Assembly: GCA_921293015.1 (NCBI GenBank)
Contig: OV121094.1
Span: forward strand, 40,360,054-40,424,053
Direction: 5' to 3'
Length of the DNA: 64,000 nucleotides
Source of the DNA: Phorcus lineatus
Taxonomy: Eukaryota > Mollusca > Gastropoda > Trochida > Trochidae
The notes under the pieces were generated by a model that did no database searches, was not told where the DNA came from, and was given only the letters and a program-made list of their open reading frames with translations. Within the stretch, counting starts at the first letter, position 1; each line of letters starts with the position of its first letter. The translations under genes and the position numbers were made by a program. Shown here in pieces: positions 53,307-64,000 of the stretch.

Positions 53307-55448
53307 CGTATCAATATGATGAAATGTTGATAAATCTGTTCAAAACATCACAACTCATAGTGAACATTCAATATCTTAAAACCAGTTCCTACATCCCATC
53401 ATACTGTCACAGCATACGGTTCCGACCTCTGTCGAATTGAATTACATTTCCAAATGTTAGATCCGTTTTGAACAAGGAAGAAATACCTATGCTGTATGCA
53501 GAGTACCTCAATATATTCTATCTTTATCAAATATGTAACGGGATTGCAGAAGGATATAAATCCTTATAAGTAGCAATCACGAACTATATCTTATCACTAG
53601 CTTGTAAAAACCATTGCTCGTAAACTATGTATCAGTTGACCTCTTCTGTTAAGAATATAGGGCAGTTGGTACAAACAAACCTTGCCAACTCGGTATGAAT
53701 CATAAGTCTAAGGAAAATATAAAATCTGGTCATTAATGAAGGCGCGTTAAATTGCCCTCCTTTTTGTAAACACCTTTTACTCAAAAGCAGAATTTATCAT
53801 AAGGTGTAAACATCAAAATTTAAGTTAAGTTACTAAGTGGAGAATAATCTTTTCTGAAGCTTGAGACTTTTAAATCCTTTTCTTTTTCCAAACAGCATTA
53901 CACATTACTCGTAGTTCATTAAGATATCATTTTTACTAAAATAAAAAATAAAGCTACCAAAGCTATCAGTATATCGAATATGATATGTCACTTCTAAAAG
54001 AAATGCAGACAATCCGGCTCTATTTTGGTTTTGCCAATTATTAGATATATCTTTATCCATTTAAGGAATTTACATGGTATGCAGTAACTGCAGTATTTAT
54101 TTTATTTAGCTTACAAAGAACACTTTCGCGTTACTTTCGACTTTGCTTCAATTTCATGACTTCCAGCCAATCTATTGTCAAGCCTAAAGCTTTTTAAAAA
54201 CATCTTTCATGTGTAATAGAAAGTGAAATTTTATCACTTCCAAATACGTTATTCTTTGGAGATGAGTCACAGTCAAAGACTTAACACATATTGTCTTTTG
54301 TTCAAATTATGTTTCATGTATTTGAGACTTAAGTCAGTTTGACCTATTGAAAATCGAATTCTAAGAAATCACGACTCTCAGACTATTTGCATACGTTTAT
54401 TATGTGAAGCAATTTGAGATATTATGTTTATTATCACTATGAACTTAACAGAGATGGTTACTTTATATTTATTACTACTTGTGTAACTAAAAGGTACTTT
54501 TACAATCAACTTGACTTCATATTCAATGTTAGGCAGGGACATTATGAGACAAACTCTTTAACAGAAATACACCTACAAAATGATATCATCTTTATGCAAT
54601 GTTTTTAAATTTCATATCATTTTATCACTTTTATTTTGGCATGAAAAGGCTTAACAAAAGTTATTTACTCAAATCCAAAAAAGAAAACATATACCATTAT
54701 TAGTTTAGTAATCATGAGACACTAGAAGTTTCGGAAAATGTTTTCATTTTTCAAATCTCAAATATTTATTTGATAATGTCGTTTAGCCATTTCAGATTGT
54801 TGAAAGGATGAATTTAACTTCCTTTAAAAATTTCCATTTAATACAGATTTACGTGTAAAATATTTAGCAAGGTTCCTTTGTACTTTAATGAAGATATGAT
54901 GATCCAAAACCTTCAAAAGATAATCCCACTCATGTATTAGGACTCAAATATTAAGTTGACATATTTCTTCCGAAATATCAAATAAATCTTAAGACACTCC
55001 TTGTACTTTTATTTATTGTTCTCACTTGTTGCAAATATTCATTAGATGATTCAATAAATGCCTCACAGTCTAGCATGTGGAGAGGAATCATTTAATAAAG
55101 TTGTCAGAGAGGACCAGCCCTAGGAACAGCCTTTTAACGAACACTCAATATTCTGTTAATAGGAAGAAGTTCATTTCCAATTCCCATTTGCAAATTGCAA
55201 TAACCACAGACGAACACGGGTGTCATCAATACAATTATATTGTTGTCTTCTTGACAGTGCTTTTAAGATGTCATGGCGATATTCATCTGTATCAATATCT
55301 GTATTAAACGTGTACCTCAGCCTTCATTGAATTCCTATTAAATGAAGCCAATTAAATGCTGTGTTTAAGGAATGCCATGTTTGTCTGTAGGTCTGGAAAA
55401 TCCGTTCTGTTACAACTCTAAACAATTTACACGATAATTACATATTGT

Positions 55449-55451
<3 letters not shown>

Positions 55452-55490
<39 letters not shown>
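55452..55490. repeat. AT dinucleotide microsatellite
   Basis: About twenty AT repeats with no interruption. Confidence 0.95.
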
Positions 55491-55494
<4 letters not shown>

Positions 55495-58400
55495 AACGCT
55501 ATATCATTAGCAACACAATGTATAAGTTGCCCTGATGATCACCATGTTGTGAAACCGGTTGGTAGTGAACTTATATGAAGACCAATCTTCAGTTTGTTAT
55601 TTTTAAAGAATATTTGATACATAAACCATGAACATTTAAGTTTTACATCTATTTATGTCACGTATATATGTATGTGACAACATGATTTAGATGAACTCTT
55701 TAGCAACTGACTCCCGAGAATCTTGATTCCTAATATGTCTCCGCTTAAAAGACAGTTCGTTTCTGCGTTACTGCAGCTTATAACTGAGTAACTAATTGTT
55801 AGAACAAGCTTGACAGGTCACCAGTAAGAGCCGTAGTCGTGCCTTTTGTACAAAATTTGCATAATTCTACATATGTCCACAGATTTTCCGTTACATGACC
55901 ATCTTGTTCATAATTCGAACACAATTTGTTTGCATTTAAAGCAAAGTGACACATTTAAGCAAAAAGAATGTAAAGATGGATGTTTTTGTTCTTCAGTCTT
56001 TAATGTGCAGAATTTCCCTATTTATCCCTGAAACCTTTTTTTGCATGTTAATCACAAACTAATTTTGAAGAATGTTAAAAGAACTTCAGCATGCTCTGAT
56101 GTATTGTCCCTTTTGTATGATCTGTAACTGGTTTGTGTATTCTAGACTATACATAATACTCAAGTCAACATTGAAATATACCTGGGCTAGGTTAAACCTC
56201 TATGGTTACTTTTTTAAAAACATGACTGAAGTCATGACGCAACCAGGAAGTCATATCTCCTCAAAGATATATATTTGTTAGCTTCATCAATAGTTTTCCT
56301 TAATACAAATTCTGTATCTGAGGCTTCCGTGACCAACATTGAAAGCTCTTGTTTATGTACGTAAATATCTTTTCTAATCTGTATATCTTTAAAATTTGAA
56401 AGAGTTAGTGAATTATAAATCTTTTTCATTTTAAACATAAAATGCTCATTTTTTAAACTTATGTCCTAATTTTTCACATTTCATAGAGATCATTCAATGA
56501 GCAACCTTCCTGCTTACTTCTCAGTTTTAAAGTTGTTAGGATATACTATTTCTAAACTGTTTTAACAGTTTTAGTCACTTCATTCATAACATCCCGTCGT
56601 CTTCATAATCAATGTCTCATTGCATTCAATGTGTCATGACTTTTAATGAAGAAATGTGATAAGTGCCGACTTTATGATAATATCAAGTAAGTCTATGAGT
56701 ATGAATTCTTATTCTTTGTAAACCCTAAATTCAATGTTATTGAGCTTTCTCTCTTATTTTGTTTCAATTTCTGTAATTAAAACATTGTTATTCAATAAAA
56801 ATAAAATTGATTTGTCAAAACAGATTAGAGACAAGTTTCAAGTTATGGTAAGTTTCCAGGAAATCATTTGGTCAGGGATTATGACAAAGTCAGTGGTAGT
56901 GGTGAGGCACACTCAATTTTCTGCTTCTCTAAAGATTTTATTACCATCAAATTCAATCAAGAATCTGTCAACACCTTCCTCTGCAATAAGCAACAACAGG
57001 CAATGGCCACCACTTCTCCATCTGTTTGATTTCTGAAAAATGTTTTGCTTAACAGTTAAAGTTTTAGTTGGTTTACGTTCAAATATGTTAAAATATGTTT
57101 TCTGATGATTTTACAAATTATTTTTGACACAACCAATATCTGTTCCATTTATGTAGTGCCAACACATAAACATTGCTTTTGTGAAGCTTGTACAAACCGG
57201 TAGGGAGAAAACCATAAATGAATGTCACGAAAATGTCTCTTATTTTTGGATTGGTCAGATTCGATCCTTCATTTACTGTTAAGTGAAGTGTTCACTATTG
57301 CAATATTTCAAAATAAACGGTCTTGATAATGTGTTAAAAGCATAAGAAATATGATTACCTTGTCAGTTTTTATGATTTGCTAGCACGGTTAAATGGTCTT
57401 TGCTTGAATGGATTTACATTATTAACTTTTTCATTTTTCAAATATCACGGTTCGTTTCTCTGTACCGCAATCAATATTTTAGAGGTGCTTTTGTTGATGT
57501 CAAGTCTCAAGAATGAGAACATGATACACTTTACACTTCAACATACACAGTCACAAAAGTTTAATATACAGAAGTTACTTTCATGTTAAATTGTTCTTGC
57601 AGAAGGCACAGGCATGAACGTTACTTACTTTTATTTTTTTCTTATTAGAAATAAAGTGCATGTTGTTTTAGTTAGAGGTTTCATCATAATTTTCAGCAAA
57701 TTCCCAATTAAATTATTAGAAACATTTTTTTCGGTTCTCAGCAATCTGTGCCCTAGCGTTAAAACATTAAGACAACCAACAAACTGAATCTTATAGTTTG
57801 AAAGTGTACTTATATATACATATATTGAAAGTACGTATCGCCGTCATGAAACTCAATGGTAAAATGGTATAACGCATAAATCATAAAAGAATGCCATCTT
57901 TAATTTAGGGATTAAATAAATACCATATTTTTAGATGATGTTAACGTTTCACACATTTTAGAATAAAGCTGTAGAGATTCATCCCAGTAAACGAGAGCTA
58001 GTAAGATTTTGATTAAAGTATTATTATCTATCGAAACATCAGCATATTTATTGAAAAGAATTGGTTTGGTACAAGTTATCCAACCTAGTGAAACCCTCTC
58101 TTAAGCACTGAACCCAAGAAGATGAAGTATTTAGAATACATGAATATGTTGATAAATTAAACCTAACAATGAATGACATTGGCTTAACACTTGCTGAATA
58201 ATTTAACTCAATAATGAATGTGGTTCAAAAAATCAATCCGATAAACACAGTTATTTATTGTGGTAAATATGCAAACTAAATAACCTTTTTTTTGAAAACT
58301 TTAACCAGTCAAACATAGATTTAAAAGGCATGCACTGCACTTTCAATATTAAAAAAAGCATTTTTATTTCATATATGTCATTACAACCATGCATTGGCAG

Positions 58401-59096
58401 ATTTTAAAAAACTCTAAATTTGAAAAACTAATAACATGCTGATCAATACAGGTATCATATACAATATATCATATGTATGGTCGTGTTAGGAAAGAGCTTC
58501 CATGAAAAACAAAAATCCATTCGACAGAGTGTCCTTAAAATTCTTCATTGAACTTACGTCTTTTAGTATATATGTGTAGTACGTGTTTAACAAACCAACA
58601 TTCATCTTGCAAATAACTGCTATTTAGTTCTATATGTGCTGATAATTTTTCTGTTTTAGTGTCCAGTAAAAATAATCTTAGACAGACATTGAAAATTACA
58701 CCAATAAATCACATTAAATCAATATGATCATGCACGATTTTCCTCCTATATGAGAATCCATCATATCTAAACCATACAAGTACAGGCAAATTTATTGGCG
58801 GAGGCGTATGTATGTACTGATATATATGAGCGGTAGATCGTAAATCAAGGTGTTAGAATTATATCTGACCCAACTCATTACCTACATTAGGAATATCACC
58901 TTCTCCCCTCAGACCGCCGCTACAAAGTTCCAAAATTGAAGACTAAGAGAGCCCGTTCACCTTTCATTCCAATCACAATATCTCTATTAAACAAATGTGA
59001 AAATAATTGATCCATGTACTGATATAAAAATCTCATGTGATCGTATAAATGTTTTCAAGCTCTGTTGATGTAAAACAAATTCCTGGAAAGGCAATA

Positions 59097-59098
<2 letters not shown>

Positions 59099-59135
<37 letters not shown>
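59099..59135. repeat. ATT trinucleotide microsatellite
   Basis: About twelve ATT repeats, giving an artificial polytyrosine frame on the plus strand. Confidence 0.95.
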
Positions 59136-59556
59136 CTACTATTTAACTATTTTTCCAATGGTCCTTTTATTTTTGATTTGTTATACTGCCTGAAAGAAAA
59201 TTGTATCAGTGTATCCGATTGCGTTATATATCACTTTCTGGTACAAGACTTTTACTTCGGTATAAAGGAAACATGTACTCATTTATTATATATATCATAT
59301 ATGCTATATGCAAATGATACAGTAGACAAACTGGCAACATCAAAATAGTGTTGACAGTCAGAAATCAGATTGTCCGTCGTTCTGATTCAATTATTGAGAA
59401 CCAATATTACATCTGGAAATTGGCATCTAATTTTCAGTCTGTAATAAAATAGTTTCTCTTCCGGAAAAGTCTCTTGCTTTCCAGGAGTAAATGTCATGAA
59501 AAGATCAACAGTTTGTAAATTGAATAAATTACCCGATCAACCCTTGAAGAAAATCG

Positions 59557-59748
59557 TTGATAAGCCTGAGTTATAATGAGTTCAATAGAGTCGATAATCG
59601 AATCAGATATGGGCTAGGGAAACACTCAGGAAAATATGTACTACAAGGCCTGTTATTCGATATACGAATGAATGGAAACACTAAATACGTATCGAATTAT
59701 TGTTCGGTTGATTTGCCTGGCCATGGTCTAGAGATTGCAAGGAAATAA
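59557..59748 (+). pseudogene. Plus-strand exon-like block P1, copy C (open)
   Basis: An open frame of 63 codons reading SYNEFNRVDNRIRYGLGKH, LLFDIRMNGNTKYVSNYCS and VDLPGHGLEIARK. It matches the frameshifted copy at 13,231-13,391 and, more distantly, LTFHIRINGNKKSLSSSC at 61,881-62,062. Three copies sharing positions such as IRxNGNxK, a Cys and the closing AR make an exon remnant likely. No family is recognised and no splice site is secure. Confidence 0.45.
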
Positions 59749-61880
59749 CAAACTAACAACGAGATTGGCTACAATATCATAGAATCATGTTTAATATAAT
59801 TAGTGTAATATCATGTTGTGAACTATTAACGCAACATTGAGGTATGATCGAGTGATCAATGACGAATTCAAAAACATAATCTTATTTATGTGCATATGGT
59901 TTTTTCTTTTGGAAAACTGCAGTTCCGGTTAATCAAACCTCTCAAAACCCGCATGACGTATTATTATGTTAGACATCTTAGGGGATTTGCTTTTTTAATC
60001 TTCTAATTTTTTAAAGTCTTTTTTAATGGCATATCATGTAGATGTCACACGTTTTGACTATTAATCATTGGCACGTACAGAACATCCTAATTTTGAATTG
60101 AAAATATCATGATTTTGATATTGAAAGTAAAAAAAAACCTTGGAAGAGTTAGTTGAAAGAAAGTAGATTTTGACAGCTGGCTGCACTGTCCTAGTGGGAT
60201 CAGATATTGACGATAACCAATCTCATTTATGAACGCAATCTCCTTTAGATCTGAATGAATATCATGAATATCTATTGGCCGTTTGTTAAAAAAAACACAC
60301 AAACCAAAAACAAGTTCTAGCATAATGCATTATGTTTGCACTGAGAGCTAAAGGAACCTTACCCTTTATTTCAACGGTATTTATTTGGTATATGACTTTG
60401 CTATTACATATCATATAAAATTTCGACATGTTGCATACGTGTATAACATCTTCAAGCATTGTGACCTTGTGTTTTTTGTCTTCTGATACCTAACTAACAT
60501 AGTCTGGGCAATAATTGATATATCACTTTTGACTATTTGCGGAGACCCGATAGCCTTTTGTTAAATACACTGTTGTAAGAAAACGAGTGTAACCATTTGC
60601 AAAGCAACCGTTATTAGTCAATTACGAGAGTTGCTAAATGATCAAACTATCTTATTTATCGTATTTCAGTTATGCATGTCAAATTACCTAAGTCATTTGA
60701 AGATATTCGAACTCAAATTGTCACATGAAGTTTTCACTTGATATGTGATGGCTTTCTACAGCTACTGGTATTCGGGTTATGTAAAGACATGTTTGACCTT
60801 TCACTATTTTATGTCAAATCGCGAAACTCGCGAAATCATGACACGAAATGAGACCGTACAACATTGCCTTCTAAAATATATAGTTTAAGTTTCCTCTAAA
60901 TGTCCCACACAGACTATCATCTGAAAAACTGAGGACCTTTGAAATAATACAAAATATACCTCAGCAGGCGAGTTCCGCTACAACCTAGGGTCTTTCTGAA
61001 AGAAAAAAAATCGCATTTCACATTGACGGGTATCAAAATTTTGGCCTTAACACATTCAAATTACTAATCTTCTTGCAAGAAATAAAATACATGTAACTTA
61101 AAGTAACAAAAAGTATTTTCAATGTTTCCTATCATCGGATACTCATTTTTCCAAACTTTCATCTTTTATTTCCTCTGTCCATTCTTATTTTTCCATCCTT
61201 TTTTTCATAAAGGAATAAAATAATTTTGAAAAAAATTGGTTCAACTGCTTACTCCTCTCATGTGTGATTTGAGGCTGCAAGCATCATTTTATCTACTTGC
61301 TTTATTTTATTGAGCAGAAAAAATATTGTTTCATTGCATATGGATGAGATGTGCAAAAAGCCGTAGCGCACTTTATTTATTATTCTGTTTGGGTATCAAC
61401 TCTTACTTCTGACAGGGCATTATACAGGCGACTGGCTTATTTAGTGGGAGACATTCCGGACTCACAAACAATTGATGGTATGCGTATTTTGAATATCGAA
61501 AACATTAATTAAAAAGTAATGATAATGCGAAATTTGAAATGAAAAGTGTATTTTTCATCTTGTTCTTTAGAATTACTTTGTGGAATTATATATGATTTCA
61601 AATATACGAATTTCTGGATTGTTGTCGGTTAAGTTTAGACATTTCGCATATTTCTAATATGTTTGTAATAAGGTAGTTTATATTTTTCTGCGTGCATAAC
61701 ATCTGTAACTTGTACGTCATTAACAATTAAACTAATTATTTTGTCCATGATTCTTTGCAAAACCGAGTCAAAACTAGTACATTCATGAACAATATATATA
61801 AGAATAATTATTATCAGAATAGATTGGTATTCTTAATTGATAAATCAATCAAGGAAGTGATTGGAAAACTATGAAAAGCC

Positions 61881-62062
61881 TGAGTAAATATAGTGTCGAT
61901 AATCGAAGAACATAAATGGCTTTGGAGTAAGACTACGGAGAACATTAACTACAGAGGCTAACATTTCATATACGTATAAATGGAAACAAAAAATCATTAT
62001 CGAGTTCTTGTGTGATTGTGCCGCATAATCATTGTCTGAATGCTGCGAGGCAAATACATAGC
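61881..62062 (+). pseudogene. Plus-strand exon-like block P1, third copy (decayed)
   Basis: About 2.3 kb downstream of the P1 copy at 59,557. The frame starts VDNRR, has several stops, then reads LTFHIRINGNKKSLSSSC and HCLNAARQIH in register with that copy. It is a tandem, older duplicate. Confidence 0.4.
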
Positions 62063-63350
62063 TAAACAACATAAGTTATAGTACACGAGAATAATATATT
62101 TAGAATAGCATCATTATCTTGTACAAATGTTAAATTAACAAATGATGGGCAACTGTGTGACTATTGTAACTCAGCAAGTGCAATTATAATTTAATTCTGA
62201 AATGAGTTCCATGGTCGCGTATTTTAGTTGTTTTTTATTCAAAGTTTTGATTTAATTTTTATCTAATACTTTTATGTATGGTGTCATTTCTTGTTCACTG
62301 CGCAGACTTAGTATAACAGTCACAAGAGTATTTTAACTAGTCTAAGTCGCAAAAACCTATATTCATATGATATAAAAAAAGTTGTAGTGACAAACCAAAT
62401 CTGTGCTTTTTCTATTGAATTATCGGTCATGATTAATATTTGAAAATTAGCCCTTGGTGTATTTCAGAAGTGTTTGGACTGGTATTGACATTAAACGTTG
62501 TGAACTTGAATCTGTTTGAGACATCTGCACTGCCTAAAAAGGTTATTTTTTACATTTATTTGATTACCATCAACATTAATGAAATCCATATCCATAAGAT
62601 ATCGACTTGAACCTGAAGAGCACTGACTAAATATTCATAAACCAGTTGGTTTGAGGAGAGAAAAAACTCATAATCAATGGTGATATGACATACGATCACA
62701 TAATTGCACTGCAAGCTCGGGGTTAAGCGAAGGGTTTATTTCGAGAATATTTTAATGTACTTTGACATTAACCTAAAGAGTGAACTGTCTGTATATGCAA
62801 ATGCATGACCCTGCTATGATATTAATGATTATGATACCTGTAAAAAATAATGATGCAATCGAACTGACGTCAGGCCCAAGATATACATTGTTTTGAAAAT
62901 ATTTGGCAATGTGAATAGTTTTAGTTATTTCCTAAATATCAGCAGATTTCTTTTTGAAAAGACATATCTAGACATATTTTTTATATATTTTTTAAATACC
63001 TGCATTTGCTGATGTTAATTCAAAACGTCTCACTCCTTATATAAAACATTCAGCAATCTTTTATTTTCAGTGAAGATCAAAGAACATTTCCACCCATTTT
63101 CAGCAACTGTAAACACTCTTCCCATTTACATGAATACATGATCTCCTTTATTTCACTAAAATTCCATTCATAGTACCTTGTAAATCTTTTGATTTATAGA
63201 TGAGATGCATATATATTCATTCTCTATATGTATAAGTTATTCAAGAGAATCTTCACGTAATAATAAAGCAATACTTTTGTTCAAGATTAGCCGATTTCTA
63301 GTTGTCATATGCAAATAGTATTTACGGTATAAAAAAACAATATATTTTCG

Positions 63351-63385
63351 CATCATCATCATCATCATCATCATCATCACCATCA
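63351..63385. repeat. CAT trinucleotide microsatellite
   Basis: About eleven CAT repeats with one CAC interruption. Confidence 0.95.
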
Positions 63386-63540
63386 GAAAATCAGATAAAG
63401 CAATCACGAAAGCGTTACAATTTTACCTCTTGATTGCTTTAATTTTTTTTTTAATACATAGTCATATAAAGCAAACAGTATATCATTCTTTAATCAACAA
63501 TTGATTATGTTTGACATTAAACATAAATCGATTTTTTTCA

Positions 63541-63897
63541 AACAAGAAACATGGTATTTGATATTACCGATAAGTACCTGTCCTTTCTACCCCGTTCTAA
63601 TAGGTATACTATATTGAAAAAGAGCTGAAATGAATCAGTCAGCTTCCTGATATCCAATTCCCAATCTATACATTTGTTATGAGGCTTTGTCTTAGAAAGC
63701 CATCGACAAACATGAATTACAGTAGAAGGAAGAGATATTACGCTTTGAAGATGAAAAACTCTCAAAGGATCTGTGTGTACAAAGTAAATATGATTCCAAT
63801 TGATTTGTGGTGGCTTGGATATATTAACTCGTAAAACCAACTCTGCTGTTGGAATGTTATGGACGGTGAAACCACTAAATTTGCTATTGGAGGGTTT
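63541..63897 (-). pseudogene. Exon-like block, possible polycystin/REJ-like region, copy C
   Basis: The minus strand is open for 119 codons between stops. It contains SGFTVHNIPTAELVLRVN, KPPQINWNHIYFVHTDPLRV, QSVISLPSTVIHV and CIDWELDIRKLTDSFQL. All four parts match the frameshifted copy at 32,898-33,235 across substitutions and indels, so the open frame is probably the ancestral one. An AG that could be an acceptor lies at the 5' edge. The order of a proline-rich strand, an SLPS turn and a later DW dipeptide weakly resembles the pre-GPS part of polycystin-1-like proteins. No neighbouring exon is visible before the window end. Confidence 0.45.
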
Positions 63898-64000
63898 TCA
63901 TCAACCATTTCAAGGTTCTCTTGGCTAAGGTGACTTTAGGTAGTAGCTGGAGCAAGGTAAACGTAACTTTGTACAGGGAATTGGAAATAAAGTTTGAAAT

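Larger units (their letters stand above)
45600..64000. repeat. Segmental duplication unit C
   Basis: Third copy of the long segment, cut off by the window end. Landmarks match units A and B as listed under unit A. The stretch 54,240-54,380 also matches 7,740-7,880 in unit A but has no evident copy in B. The end (61,150-64,000) aligns with 31,390-33,580 in unit B. Remaining sequence is AT-rich without an intact gene I can support. Confidence 0.75.

Noticed and set aside
59049-59348. Polytyrosine open frame
   Set aside because: It comes from the ATT microsatellite, and the rest shows no conservation as a frame.
1-64000. Assembly duplication as the cause of units A, B and C
   Set aside because: The copies differ by many substitutions and indels and carry different insertions, so they are old genomic duplicates.

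Overview
The window looks like eukaryotic, probably invertebrate, intergenic or intronic DNA. It is AT-rich, has almost no long open frames, contains many AT, ATT, CAT and TAG microsatellites, one Tc1-type DNA transposon and one complete tRNA-derived SINE. The SINE's GTGA-repeat tail followed by a TTTAACGCCGC-like motif resembles repeats I associate with molluscan, especially gastropod, genomes. A mollusc is my best guess, from memory and not from a search. Nothing suggests a bacterial, phage or plasmid origin.

The main hidden structure is an old, diverged segmental duplication that fills most of the window. By eye, long series of collinear, same-orientation blocks occur three times: unit A (about 1-14,118), unit B (about 20,050-33,600) and unit C (about 45,600-64,000, running off the end). 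Between them lie copies of a second sequence type: Y1 (about 15,650-20,040), Y3 (about 33,600-40,700, partial) and Y2 (about 40,700-45,590). Unit A holds an extra copy of one landmark near 10,100, so it may be two truncated units joined. The copies differ by many substitutions and indels, so this is not an assembly repeat.

No complete protein-coding gene can be supported. Several duplicated blocks keep an open frame between copies, as decayed exons would: on the minus strand at 16.5, 17.5, 33.2, 41.4, 43.2 and 63.7 kb, and on the plus strand at 13.3, 53.2, 59.6 and 62 kb. Most copies carry a stop or a frameshift. The blocks at 33.2 and 63.7 kb weakly recall the region before the GPS site of polycystin-1/REJ-type proteins, which is a tentative reading. 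A tandem array of exon remnants from one or two multi-exon genes is the simplest explanation.

The clearest elements are: a Tc1-like transposon (14,119-15,647) with 26-bp inverted repeats and a TA duplication, whose transposase is broken by stops, a frameshift and a lost catalytic acid; a full-length tRNA-derived SINE (44,331-44,646, minus) with target-site duplication, plus a diverged fragment of its core at 239-294; a 327-bp MITE-like inverted-repeat element (20,715-21,041); and two CpG-bearing islands (about 22,740-23,560 and 42,190-43,010), the second with promoter-like motifs.
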